Positions 1 to 11,863 of a DNA stretch of 64,000 nt are shown one piece after another (the first letter of the stretch is position 1; each line of letters opens with the position of its first letter). The translations under genes were made by a program, and so were the position numbers. The notes beneath the pieces are model-generated. The model was given only the letters and a program-made list of their open reading frames with translations, was not told the DNA's origin and ran no database searches. The DNA comes from Gyrodactylus bullatarudis (lineage: Eukaryota > Platyhelminthes > Monogenea > Gyrodactylidea > Gyrodactylidae): assembly GCA_012064415.1 (NCBI GenBank), contig SSNU01000227.1, forward strand, positions 1-64,000, in the 5' to 3' direction.

Positions 1-3000
1 TTCTAATTCCTTAGAATTGTTTTCCAAAGTTTGTATGTAGATTCTCAGCTCCGACATTTCTTTGATCAATGTCTCGTGCTGGATGACGCTGATTGAGGCT
101 TGCTCGTCAGTGCTTATTGCTGAGGGACTATCAGATGGCTTCGACTTCTTCTTCTTCGATCCGGACTTGCTGAGGGCAGAATCACTTGCATCAGTGCTCT
201 GCACTGTTTCCTGCTGTAAAACCGTAGATTTTTCTTTCAAACGGACGATCTCGCTACGGAGCTCCTCGGCCACCAACTTCTCGTTCTTGAGTTTCATTTT
301 TTGGTCAATAGCAGCTCTGCTCATCTTATGTTTCATTTGACATTTTTTTTTATCAAAATCTATATTTCCCTCCTCTTTTAGTTGGATCGTTCTCGATATT
401 GTTTCTGTTTTCTGCTCTTTCTCTCTCATTTCAAAACTGTTTCCACTAGTACTTTCCTTGATCTCATTTGTTTCTTGCCCGTTTTCAAGTTTGTAAATAT
501 TCCTCATCACTTTAAGAAGACCTTCCTTATCTATTTTGTACGTGATCATATCTCTTGCCACTGTTCTTTTCTCGAAAATTTCTATTATTCGTTTCATTAG
601 TTCTGACATTTCTATTGATTTGAGGGTCGACATTTTTGCTGTTCTCTTTATAAACTTCCTCATCAACTCTAAACAAAGGATATTTCTAAAGGTTTCCATT
701 TTGTCATTATTTATCACATTTTCTAGTTTTCTCTGATTAATTTTCTTCATCTGCTCAATTTTTCTGAATTTATCTTCAAGTAATGTTATCTGTGTTATTT
801 TTTCATGAATGTTTTTCTGGATCTCCTTATGCATTTTTTCGTTTATTTTCAATTTAGTTTTCACAATGCTCTTGTTTTCTCCGAAAGACTTTTTGATATC
901 AACATTATGCTCATGATTTCTCTCCTCTTCATTTTTCTTTACGGAAGCGATTTCGCTGTCCCTTTTATGAACTAACTCTGTCAAATAGGATACTCGGCCC
1001 ATGAGATTTTTATTCAAATTCTCCAACATAGTTATTTTGCCATTTAGCTTTGGTATTATTGATTCGTTTATATTAGATTGTCGATTCATTTTCATTTTGT
1101 ACAACTGACTTCGAAGTTCAGCATTCTCGGATTTTATTCGAATCATTTCATCTGTATTCATTGAATTTGATACGATAGGTATTCGAATATCACCAAGTGT
1201 TTTGAGAGAAGAAATTTTTTCTGTCAATTCATTTGCTATTAAATTCGATTTTGATCTACATGTTGATAAGTTATGTAATTTTTGTCGAAGCTTTGAATAC
1301 TCTGAATGTAGATTGTTTAAATTTATCTTGTATTGATCAATATCACCGGTTTTCCTTGATCCAGACAGATCTAACGTCAACTGAAATAAAAATTGAATCA
1401 AAATAGAATTTTAGAATCAGTTTTCTAGAGTAAAATTCATTTGACCTAATTTTAAAAATTTTTTGAATAAATTTTTATTTACTAAATCTGGCTCTGCAAA
1501 AGGACAAATCCATGTGAATCTAATTGAAAATTTATGATAATAACCCCTCCCTCTAAATTATTAAATCACATGGTTGTTGTGAACGCATCATTTTTTGTTT
1601 TATTTTCAAAGATTTAATTTCTGTAAAGTTCAAATATTTAGATAAGATTCAATTTTTATCAAAGTTTGCATATAAATTAATCTATTCACTTTTAAAGAAT
1701 GTCTCATATAATTTCGACATGATTATTTAAGATGAATTTTGCTTTGCTCATTTGTTGTGAAAAATTTATCTTTCAGTTTCTCGATTAAATAAATTGTCTC
1801 TGTTCCCGCCCCTCCCGTTCTTTTTTGAGAGAAGTAAAGTGCATATCAGTTGTGAGTGAGAAAAAGACAGAGAGAGATTCAGATAGTAAAATGTGTGAAA
1901 GCAAAGTTTATGAGTCATAAAAATTGATTCTTAAATGTGAATCGAGAAAGATGAAATTGATCAAGCCTATCAGCAAAGATGAAAGAGGGTGAATGAAAAC
2001 TTTACAGACGATAGATAGATGAATATATATTTCTGTACACACGTGATGTTGTGACATATATCATGAACGTATTATTATTGATTTTCAATAAGTTACCATC
2101 TATCCACAACCCCCCTCCCTATTCAACAAAAGAAAATGGAGAAAGGAAAATGTTAAAATATGCCTATGTGGTAATTATTTTTGCTTACATCTAAATTGTC
2201 AGACAGTGCTTTTTGTGTTGCCTCGACTTCCTTCTTCTTGGCAATAACCTTGGGAGATTTTTCAGTCCAGTTAAGAGGAACTTTGCGAAGTTCTAATAAT
2301 TCTTTCTCCTGACTAGTTAGTAGCTTAGACAATTTATCTGTTTCTGTTGGTAGACTTGAGCAACTATCAAATATTTCTTTAATTTCAATAGCTTCTTGGT
2401 TCATTTGTGCCTTAAGTTCATTAGCTATCTTTGTTAATTCTTCCATATTCTTTTGATTAACACGAGATTGTTCTTCAAGGTCTAGCCATTTATCCCTGAA
2501 AGTGTCCTCTTCTTTGTGAGCGTGAAAAACACTGTGGTTTGAAGGAATCATAAGCTTGTGATTAGATTTAATTTGGTTATCTATTAAGAAGGTATCGACA
2601 ATTTTGAGTATGGCTTCAAATAGCTCTTCTGCTTCAGATATCATTGGTTGACTAGAAGAATTCTTTCCACTAAGTGAGGTAACTGCTTCTAATAAACGTT
2701 TTTCTAGCTGGAAGTGTAACTCTGACTTGTCAATTTCTTCGTTATTGGAAGAGATAATGGACTCATTCAAAAGGAGCGATTTTGATAGATTTTCCACGAA
2801 ATTTTTCATAATTGAGTTTATATCTTTCGATACAGTTGATTGTGAAGAAGATATAAGCTCTAATTCTTGGAGAGGAATTTCACATGCAATTTGCTTGAGA
2901 TTATTTGATGTTTCTGTAAGACGAAGTTTGATTTTCGACAATCGATCAATCATGTTCGTATCTGGAGAATCTATATCATGTATCATTTGTTGGTGCAAAT

Positions 3001-3916
3001 TAATGAACTTTTTCAACCTTGTTTGGATATTGACAAACTTTACGTTTTTCTTAACTAATTCCACGTTGAGGACTGAAATCTAAAAGAGAACGGAAGAATT
3101 ATCTTTTTATGTTGTTGAATGAAAACTCGATCATCATAATATTTAAGAGAAAAAGTGAATAATTTTATTTAATGATGCTGATTATAAGTCAAATGCAGAA
3201 CATGTGAAAAATTTATGTTTTAAGAGAGAATCTTTAAGAGAAGAGAAAATCAATCAAGAATTCTATTAAAGCATTATGCTATTTTGATCATATGCATATA
3301 TATAATAGTAGTAAAACTAATTTTTCGAAGATAATATCTTAAAAATGCTGTGAGAAGGTAAGTTAATATCAAAGATCACTCTTATTTTTGTGATGTAAAT
3401 GAAATTTTTCATCTTTCAGTAAAAAGTTCCTACTTAAATACAAAAACCTGAACGTATTAGAGAAAAAAAAGAAACAAATGCGCAGACAATGAAATAAAAC
3501 TCACATTTTCATTGATATTTTTACGTATCTCATCAAAATCTCTCTGGATTTTTTGTGTTGATGAAAAGTTTTCTTCTTGGTGGACATTTTTGAAATCTAG
3601 AGCCTTCATTTGGTTGTTAAAACTGTACAAAGTTTTTAGCATTTCAAATCTAACACCACATAATTTATCATGCTAGAAAAAATCGATTAATTAAATAACA
3701 AACTTTAAACGATTCATTTGAAAGATATTCGTTCTTTTGTAAATTTTCATAATTTTTGATATCTTTATCTAGGGATATGGTATGATAATGCTAAAAAAAT
3801 ATATTATAACTGAATTTTCTTACTGTATCTTCAGCAAAATTCGGATCGAGGGGGGTATCTTGGGATTGATCTAGGGGAGTATCTTTCTGTTTGTCTTTTT
3901 TCCTACTATGTGACAT
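1..3916 (-). CDS. Coiled-coil protein, N-terminal part (3' end off the window)
   Basis: Four exons join in phase: 3824-3916 (ATG at 3916), 3505-3672, 2189-3079 and 1-1380, the last open to the window edge. The visible product is about 844 residues and continues beyond the window. Donors (GTAAGA, GTGAGT, GTAAGC) and pyrimidine-rich acceptors are all canonical. The protein starts with a short basic segment (MSHSRKKDKQK), then is almost wholly charged, Lys/Glu/Leu-rich and helical, as expected of a long coiled coil. Near the edge it carries a low-complexity patch SALSKSGSKKKKSKPSDS. I see no motor, kinase or other catalytic motif and no membrane segment. A centrosomal, ciliary or cytoskeletal scaffold would fit, but that is inference from composition alone. 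The gene is divergent from the small gene at 4171. Confidence 0.75.
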
Positions 3917-4170
3917 GGTTAAAGTACAAAATCATTCCAAATAAAAGTGAAAACGCAAGATGAAATTTTAAATTGACGGTGTTGTGATGCTCATTTTAAT
4001 AAAATCTTTTATAAACAATTCCAGTTATTTAGTTAGGTTAAGCATTCAAAAATTTATTAAGTTTGAATTATTATGATTTAAAATTAAAGGATTTCAACTG
4101 CCTAATTTTATTAAACAAGCTTCAGAATAGATTTATTTATTTAAAAAGCTGTTTAAAAGTTATAAAGCGA

Positions 4171-4984
4171 ATGAAGAGAAATATTACATTAAATCCTAAT
4201 TTAGATATTATTGTTAAAAGTTCTTCTGTTTGCTGGTGGCATCCGTATACTGGAATAATTGAAGCTGTTCCTAACTTATCGTTTCAAGTAAAATGCTTGC
4301 AAAAGTCGAATAAAACAGAAAAAATTCCACTGATCGATAAGAGCTCTCAAACTTTTGACATATCCTCTGTAAATCACTTGATTTCTCAGCTAAATAAAAA
4401 CATAAAATCCATCGAAAGATTAGTCCGAGTCTCAATCCTGAAGAGAAGAGCCTATTATCATGTCCACAACTGTGGTTTCGTGGATAATATATGGGTAATT
4501 AATAATTATAATAAAATGAATATCATAATACTTATTACAATAATTATAATTATTATTAATTAGTAAATTAATCATTAACTTTATGTTGATCCAAATTAAT
4601 TTCGTCAAGCATAAGTGAGAATCTATGTTGTATAATTATCCTTCTTTCTGTATAATTATTCACATTCGGAGTATAAAGCATCCAAGCCAATAATATAATC
4701 ATTACTTTAAAAATAATCTAGGTGTTACAATCACAATGACTGTCCTGTGATAAAAAATGAATATCGATTAATTACCAATTCCCGGAGAATAAAGAAAGAG
4801 AGAATTGCTTTGAAGGCAGCCCTTAAGCTCATACAGATTGAAGAAAACAAAGATTTTGTAAGTTACTCAAGTTTTCTATCTTTGTTTTTAGGAAATTCTT
4901 TTCAATTATCTACAAGGTTTGGTTGAACTTGCAAGAACTCTGAAAATTGAATTTGCGCATTTCTTATTCCGTGATGATTATTAA
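4171..4984 (+). CDS. Small unrecognised spliced gene
   Basis: Three coding blocks: about 4171-4491, 4722-4857 and 4892-4984 (stop TAA). Blocks 2 and 3 join cleanly through a 34-nt intron with GTAAGT donor and TTTTTAG acceptor. Block 1 starts at the first in-frame ATG and contains SSSVCWWHPYTGIIEAVP. Blocks 2-3 encode a basic helical stretch (KKERIALKAALKLIQ) and end in AHFLFRDDY. The joint of blocks 1 and 2 is unresolved: the obvious donor after TGG (4492) is phase 0, while the CTAG acceptor at 4721 needs phase 2. An internal acceptor after ATAAAG would restore phase, as would a missed microexon; a decayed gene is the third option. I do not recognise the family. A divergent start lies 255 bp away at 3916. 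Confidence 0.5.
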
Positions 4985-5025
4985 AGTTTGATGGTAATAG
5001 AATCTATATTTGGAAAAATCTGTTA

Positions 5026-6910
5026 TTATTTACATCTTGCAATTCTTTTATAATGATGTGTTACAGAAGGAATCCTATGAGGGATGCCTGGAACGCTTAT
5101 ATTGTTGACAAAATTTATATGCTTTCTAATAATAGAATTGAATTCTTCTGATGTCTTGAGAAGAATTTCGGTTAAGCGATCTATTATGTCACGGAAATAC
5201 TGTGAAAACTGATGGAAATTGCTAATGATATTGACACAAGTGTTTTGCTTGAATTCTGGCTTTAAAGTTCCAATTGTAGTAAGAATATATTTGGGAACAC
5301 CAAATCTAACATTCCAAAATTTTGAAATACAAGATTCAAGAGAACTATTCGAGTTAACTTCAACAAATTCAATCCAATTGGAGAAACAATCGTGAATCAA
5401 AAGACAATTGGTATCCCTGTACTTGATTCTATGGACTTCAATAAGGTAGTTTATGTCTGGCAAACTGGATATAGATACCTGATAGAAGAGTTCATGGCGA
5501 AGTTTATTTGCGAACACGTCCAATTTCAATTTTTTCCCATCTAGATCAAATTATAAAGATACATAAGTTCTTAAATCAAAATCACCAGCAATGATTATGT
5601 TCACAAAAATTCATTTTAATCTGATTCTTGAATAATTAGTCTTGAATAGGTTATTTGGATCACTATTTGATAGATAATTTTTCAAGGTATGAAGCTTAGA
5701 ATGATAAATTTAACAATTCCTTCAATTGAATTAGTTATTATTTTGAAAATTTCAAGCAAGAAAAAAACAGTTTTCAGTAGAAAATATGAAATTTCAGCTA
5801 ACTCTTCATGTGTACTCTAATGATTTTTTATAGAAACCTAAAATTTTGAATTATTAAATAGTTAAAAAAGAGTAATTTAAATTTAGGGATGAACAAACCA
5901 TTTAGCTGATGTCTGAAGTAGTTTGAGTACAGCCTCACAAATCCATTTGACATATCAGACTTTCTTATGATTACCATGTAATGATTTCTATTTTGATCTA
6001 GGGCGCCTTTCATATTGTTCCTTATGATATCAAGTAAGAGATCGAGATTGTCCGGATCTGGCAATTTTATTTTATACTCGAAGAGAGGAGTTTTAATAAA
6101 CTCTTCCATCGATTTTTGGTATTTCGAAAATTCCTTTTGTAGATAATCAAGATCTTCACTCTTTTGATATGTATATAAAATTGCAATATTTTCTATAGTC
6201 TCAACATACTTTGGTCCACAACAAAAAGAGAACATTTTCATTTGTTTTGAAGTGTTTGCAACTTCAACTTTGATCAGTTTAACAGGCGATGATTCATCGA
6301 GTGATATGACTTCGTCTTCAACTTCATCTTCAGACTCTACGATGAGAAAAGGATAGAGACGAGTTTCAGTGAATGATTTGGATTCATGAAAAATTTTTTT
6401 TACGAGAGATCTTTTTCGATAAGAAACGATAATGAGATTTTGAAATTCTTTCCATGTTAAATAATTCTCGTAGTTGCTGAGAAATCTTTTATGAAGCTTG
6501 GCATTATTCGTGAGATCAAAGAAAGCAATTTTGTTACGATTCTCGTCATTGTATGGATCTAGGATTCGTTGCATCGAATTGGATTTGTCTGTAAAAAACT
6601 TTTTAAATAGAGTGATATTAACTGAATGAGGAAGAGAATATTTCGCAACTAGAATTCGACTAGTTATGTCATGAGAGGAAATTTTTGTCTTGTTTAATTT
6701 GGCATTCAACTTAAGGGCATTATTTCGGGAATCCAAAATTATGAAAACAAGGTTGTAAGAACGAATAATTTTGTAAATAAAGTAACCATTTTCATGTAGT
6801 AGTTCTCTTAACCTTGAATTACTCAATAGGTGAGCAGGATATCTCACAATGCATATAGTATTATCAGTGTCTGAAGGCTTATTCTTGAGATATGAGAGAA
6901 TATCTGGCAT
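5026..6910 (-). CDS. Two-exon gene with C-terminal integrase-like (rve) domain, probably domesticated
   Basis: Exon 1 is 5899-6910 (ATG at 6910) and exon 2 is 5026-5540; the donor (GTTTGT) and acceptor (TTTGATCTAG) join phase 1 to 2, giving about 508 residues with no stop. The C-terminal ~170 residues read like a gypsy-type retroelement integrase core: LLIHDCFSNWIEFVEV matches the usual second strand, and FWNVRFGVPKYILTTIG matches the 'rfGvPkyiltDnG' signature. The position normally holding the second catalytic Asp is Thr, and the region of the first Asp reads YLIEVHRIK, so the DDE triad looks lost. The N-terminal ~95 residues have a beta-alpha-beta-beta pattern that could be an RRM-like fold, then an acidic linker (ESEDEVEDEVISLDES). 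No reverse transcriptase, gag or LTR is adjacent. A GIN1-like domesticated integrase is the best reading; an unusually intact degenerate element is the alternative. Confidence 0.6.
5541..5898 (-). other. Intron of the integrase-like gene
   Basis: 358-nt AT-rich intron between the two exons. Exon 1 reads on in frame for 23 codons into it before a stop, which is simple read-through. Nothing else is seen in it. Confidence 0.55.
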
Positions 6911-7909
6911 TTCAAATTATATTAATTTTACGGAAGTAGTCCAATTATTATAACAAGAATAATTAGATGTTTCAATTTGGACGAGTTTTAAACATTGAGA
7001 ATGAAATTAGTTCGATTTCAAAATTGAAAAAAATTAAATTCTACTAGAAATTTTCTAACGAAATTCTATCACTGATTATTAACCAGTGATGAATAATCAG
7101 ATCAAGTTGTTCTCTAGGATCAAATTTTCAGCTTTTATCATATTGTATAGAGTTTTTACTTTTAAATTAATTTATCAAGACAAAATCAGTAAAAATAAAT
7201 TTTATATGAATTACATAAGTACCGGGTAATATACACTGTAAGAGTACAAGTAATTTGAACAGTTTATTGGGATAAAATTTCCCATTGTTATTTACAATTA
7301 ATAAAATATAAAGAGATCAACAGAAAAAATTAATACAAATTAAATAAATAATACATATCAATTCAAAGTATTCTATCATATCCAGTAGAAATGTGTATTA
7401 TTCCTAGATAAAAACAGGGTTATTATCAGAATAATCAATAAAAATTATCTTTTGAATCCAATAATTTTTCTCAATAATAATTTTTCACCAATTTCACTCG
7501 ATTAAAAGCAAAGCGTTTGTCATTAAAAGTGTTCTTTTCAATTTAGGTACATTCTAATCAATAGGTTTGGTTTTGCATACAAAGATGAGATAGATGATGG
7601 CAATCTAATCTGTTCCATGGTCAGGGATGATTGAAAAAATAAAATTTGTCCTTTTTTCCAATTACGAATATGTAGTTGAAAAGTGTATCTTCTACTTGTT
7701 TTAAATCACTTTCTAAGTGCTCACTGCTCACCCAGTGCTCAAGGTTGACGGATTATAAGATGAAACAAGGGTAATAATAGAATGAGTGAAATATCAAATT
7801 GTTTTCTGTAAAGCGATCAGACTACAGGAGACAAGGGACACACAGGGCTTGTAACAGCTGAAAATTCAGGAATAGAACAAAATTTTTCATTAAACACACA
7901 CACATATAT
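6911..7909. other. Intergenic, no gene seen
   Basis: About 1 kb of AT-rich sequence upstream of the integrase-like gene and downstream of the PRL phosphatase stop. It probably includes the latter's 3' untranslated region. No ORF, repeat or RNA gene could be supported. Confidence 0.5.
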
Positions 7910-10873
7910 TTACATGACTGAACACATTCCCTTTTTGACCTTTAGGCGACGCTTTGATTGATATTGCATGATATATTCTAACTGAGCTTTGTTGAATGCT
8001 CCATGTCGTTTTCTGGATAGGAGGAGGAAAAATAATAATTGGATGATGAATGTCCAGAAAAATTAGAAAATAAACAACAAATAATATAAAATGTTAGAAA
8101 TTTAATTTTAAAGGGGCTACATATCTACGAGGTTTTCTATAGAATTAAAGTAGAAAATTTGATATTGTAATCCACAAAATAGTTATCAAGAAATATTCAT
8201 TTGAAATCATAAGACTCTTGGAAGAGAGACTTTTAAGGGTTTTATAAGAAAACCTACAATAGATGGAATGTATTTAATAAGTAAGAGATTAAAGTTTTTC
8301 AATGTAATTCATATTTCTTCCTCTATATAAATCTATGAAGAGAAATAATGACCCATAAAATACTCATGCCTTTCAAGAATTTTATTTATTTGAGCTTGAA
8401 AACTTATCTTCCAGCTAATTATAATGAAAGTAGAACTGCATACATGAATTGAATTATTTCTACGATTAATATATATTAAGATCCTAAAAATTTTAATATA
8501 AGAGATCTTTTTTGATCGAAAAAAGAAAGAAAGGCTAATCAAAAATTAATTAAAAAGCTTTTAACTTTTTCAAGATTTATTTCTAATCCGAATCATAACG
8601 CACAAAGAGTGTTGTTAACCTGAAAGAATAGGGAGTGTAATTATTATCTGTTACAATTTAAAAAGAAGGATTTTCAAGAATAAACCATAGTCGAATAGAA
8701 TTTCAAGAAGGAGATGTCCAGTAGAGTAGCTCATCTATAACACCTGTATTGGTTGTAATTTTATTATAATTATTAATATAATCAGAGAGATAAGTAAATG
8801 GAAAATTTCAAGTTATCTAAATTCGTTAGTCCATATTTGTTCTAAAGCCTCATGAAATATTATTATTATAAAATGATTTTGATTCTAAATTATACTATAG
8901 CATTTGATATTCGGCAATAGATTCACATAAATGAACTAATAGGATTTTATAAGGAAGAATGAAAAAACTTGAGTTGATCGACAAATCGAAAATGTAAAAG
9001 AATCGAATGGGTTGGATATTTTTGAAAAAAGATAACTTTAATATTAGTAGTAGTAGTTAACTATGAAAGAATGGAAAATTTCTAAAAAGTGGGAAAAATA
9101 TTTGTAAATGCTTGAGTTGAAGAGAGAATTGATTACCAATATCTAATAACTAATGAAAAAGTCACAATGAGAGTAAGTTAATTTTTGACCAAATGAACAT
9201 TAGACACAGAGGAAAAAGAATAAACTTGGTCTAGTTTTGAAAAGAGGGAAAATATAAAATAGAGTTGTAATTGGGTAAGAAAGTTATTGAGGGGAAATAT
9301 TAATTAGAAAAATAATTTAAAATTGGGTAGTAATTTTACAAAAAAATCAAGGGACTGATAAGAATAGCTTGGTTTATTTTCTTTTTGGGATGCATTTTAT
9401 GAGTAATAAAAAGATTGTTCTAGATTTCTTGGAAAGATCAGGTGATGAATACCCATTTATTACTTTATTGAATTTAGTAAGATAGAGATTCAAGTAATTT
9501 TCTAACTGCTAAAATATAATTATCAAGTACACGATAGAAGGTTAAGAAAATTTGGATCACTAAAATCCAGAGAAAATCTTACTCACAAATATTCACAAAA
9601 GTCTATGTGCCACATAAATGTAAAATTATCACGTGGATATATATTCTGAAAAGAATTCAATAATATATGAATGAACATCTTGAAAACCCACATTATCCAT
9701 ACTACACCAAAAGAGATTCATTCAAAATTATTTACATAAATTCGAATAAACCCCAGTCCGAGAGAAATAAGAATCCAAACAAATAATTAGCATATACATG
9801 CGTATATACGGAAATATATTCCAAAATATTAGAGAAATCATGTGAATTCCATTAAGAGTTGAAGTATTATAAAGAAGATTATGCATTAAAAATTTGTTCC
9901 AACTTTCTTTTAGAAATTGATCCTCATCAATTATAAAAACAAAATTGATCTAGAAATAAAATTAATAACTCAAAATATTTTTATGTGAAATCAATGAAAT
10001 CATAATAAATAAATTTAACCTTATCAAAATGAAATAAAAGAGACGCTAGATAAACAAAATTTGAGATGAGAAAAAAATGATACAGACTAGAGAAACACTT
10101 TTATAAAAATATATTTACGCGTAGTTACCACGGGAATATCATAATTTTAGTTGAAAATGAGCTACATAATTTTTTCACGAGGAATAGGTGCGTAATTAGA
10201 AAGAAAGCATGAGGAAATAGTTCTGTTGCTAGAATTTTTCAATGATTTGGAAAAGAGAAGAAAAATGAATCGATTTTTAAAATTAAAATCATGAAAATTT
10301 TATGGGAAAAACTCACTCTCTAATATAAGTTATGGCCTGCTGGTTGTTCATCCCCAACTCCATGAGAGCAATAGCGACAAGAATAGGTGCTCTAAAAGGT
10401 TGCATAAATTAAAATTTATGAGAGTTTATACAATAAACTACCAACCTGCCGAGACCAGCCAAACAATGGACTGCAATGACGTTTTTCTTTTTGGAATTTT
10501 CTGATCCGAAAAATGTATTTGAGACCAAGTCTAACCATGAATCTATAATTTCGACAGTTGGAGGAGTACCATCTTTGAACTCAAAATCATGAATCTTAAT
10601 GTTTGACTTTATAAATTCATCTTCAGGATATAGTTTTTCACAAACTCTGACTACGTCAGAGACATTTCTGTCTTTGCATTCCTATAGAAGGAAATTAATG
10701 TAAAATAATTCCAAAACATATATATTATTTAGTATTATAATAAGTCCAAATTTTGGACTCACATTAACAAATTGCCTAACGTTATTGTTTCTAGGTGTAT
10801 CCATGATAAGAAAACGCATTCCTCCGAAATCAACTAATGATAGTTCAGGCATGCAGAGCTTTCGCGCACCCAT
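7910..10873 (-). CDS. PTP4A: PRL-type protein tyrosine phosphatase (PTP4A family), prenylated
   Basis: Four exons join in phase: 10763-10873, 10446-10681, 10317-10391 and 7910-8012, giving 174 residues against 173 for human PRL-1. The N-terminal FGGMRFLIMDTP matches the family's KNMRFLITHNP. The catalytic C-x5-R loop is complete in AVHCLAGLGRAP (family HCVAGLGR), and the general-acid loop lies in DFEFKDGTPP. The C-terminus is a polybasic stretch (KRRLKVKKG) ending in Cys-Ser-Val-Met, a CaaX box for farnesylation, as in all PRLs; this predicts membrane-bound protein. The last exon lies 2.3 kb from the others and could easily be missed. The start is the ATG at 10873, after which the family alignment begins. 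It is divergent from the C2orf69-like gene, 246 bp away. Confidence 0.93.
8013..10316 (-). other. Large intron of the PRL phosphatase gene
   Basis: 2.3-kb intron between the exon ending in TYIRE and the final CaaX exon. It opens with GTGAGT and ends in TATCCAG. It is AT-rich with purine-rich stretches; I see no coding exon, transposon terminus or RNA gene in it. Confidence 0.7.
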
Positions 10874-11119
10874 TATTACGATCAACCCATTCGAGAGAGG
10901 TAGAGTTATAATAAAGGTAGGCTAATTTAGATTTTTAATTTTTGCACCTAGAAGTTGATCCTTGATTTAAGACATGTTGTTCCATTTTTGTTTAAGCGTT
11001 ATGGACTTTTGTTTCAAATTTGAAAAAATGTGGTAAAGAGACTTTTTAAAAAAGTTCTTATTAAAAAATGTAATTTTCAACACCAAATTATCATTGATAA
11101 TATTGAAAGTTCAATATAA
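10874..11119. promoter_or_regulatory. Shared divergent upstream region of PTP4A and C2orf69-like genes
   Basis: The two start codons lie back to back 246 bp apart, so this segment must hold both 5' untranslated regions and probably a bidirectional core promoter. It is AT-rich; no specific factor site could be supported. Confidence 0.4.
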
Positions 11120-11863
11120 ATGTTTAAAATAAATTACATTGATGGAGAGAATGGAACTGATATCGTCATTAATTCTATAAATTCAGATTCCAACACCACC
11201 TTCATGTTTTTCTGCGGAGACATTCAAGATCTCAATGAAAATCTATCTATGGATCGATTGAAATTTTCCTTGGAGAATACTTTTACACTTTTATATGACA
11301 GAATTCCAGCCAAGTCCAATTTGTTGGTCATTAGATCTTGCATGTTATTGAGCGGTATTTCTGTTTATGCTAATTTCTATTCTCATGACAAGAATATGAA
11401 CCCTATCTTTCAAGATAGTTCATTAAAGTGCATCGAGAGAATCAAAAATATTCTCGAAAATTTAGAAATTAAAGAAACAGATTTAGTTCTCATTGGATTT
11501 AGTAAAGGATGTACTGTTCTAACTAAGCTTTTCAGAGAAATAAAAAATTGTGAAAATTATTCTGATTTACTTGACAGAATTACTCGAATCTACTTTCTTG
11601 ACTCAGGCCATAATGGTCGGGATAATTTATGGCCAAATTTCAGTTTTGACTTTCCTCTCTGTTTCTCTCCGAAAGTATTCGCTTATGGAACAAACTATCA
11701 ACTTAACAATCCCTTGAAAATTTCTAATCGTAAATCATTTGACGAATTTTGTAAATTACTTGATAAATCAAATATTCAACATAATTATGGAATACTTCTT
11801 GAAGATGATTCAGAGCCAACTATAGAAACTCATTTCCGTATATTGAATGTATTTCCTTTTTAG
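11120..11863 (+). CDS. C2orf69: C2orf69-like mitochondrial serine hydrolase homologue
   Basis: Single-exon frame of 247 residues. The order of conserved blocks matches the metazoan C2orf69/UPF0565 family: TFMFFCGDIQD near residue 30, SNLLVIRSCML near 75, FYSHDKNMNP near 95, then the nucleophile elbow LVLIGFSKGC near 130, IYFLDSGHNG near 160 and a final THFRILNVF. GFSKG is a G-x-S-x-G motif, consistent with the alpha/beta-hydrolase fold proposed for this family. In humans the protein is linked to mitochondrial respiratory function; the substrate is unknown. The family's N-terminal mitochondrial presequence is not evident here, so the start could be further upstream, though the ATG at 11120 is preceded by AT-rich non-coding sequence. 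Compact and intact. Confidence 0.85.
   Translation: MFKINYIDGENGTDIVINSINSDSNTTFMFFCGDIQDLNENLSMDRLKFSLENTFTLLYDRIPAKSNLLVIRSCMLLSGISVYANFYSHDKNMNPIFQDSSLKCIERIKNILENLEIKETDLVLIGFSKGCTVLTKLFREIKNCENYSDLLDRITRIYFLDSGHNGRDNLWPNFSFDFPLCFSPKVFAYGTNYQLNNPLKISNRKSFDEFCKLLDKSNIQHNYGILLEDDSEPTIETHFRILNVFPF

Noticed and set aside
62..736. Plus-strand frames at the left edge
   Set aside because: They are antisense to the coiled-coil exon 1-1380, which joins upstream exons in phase.
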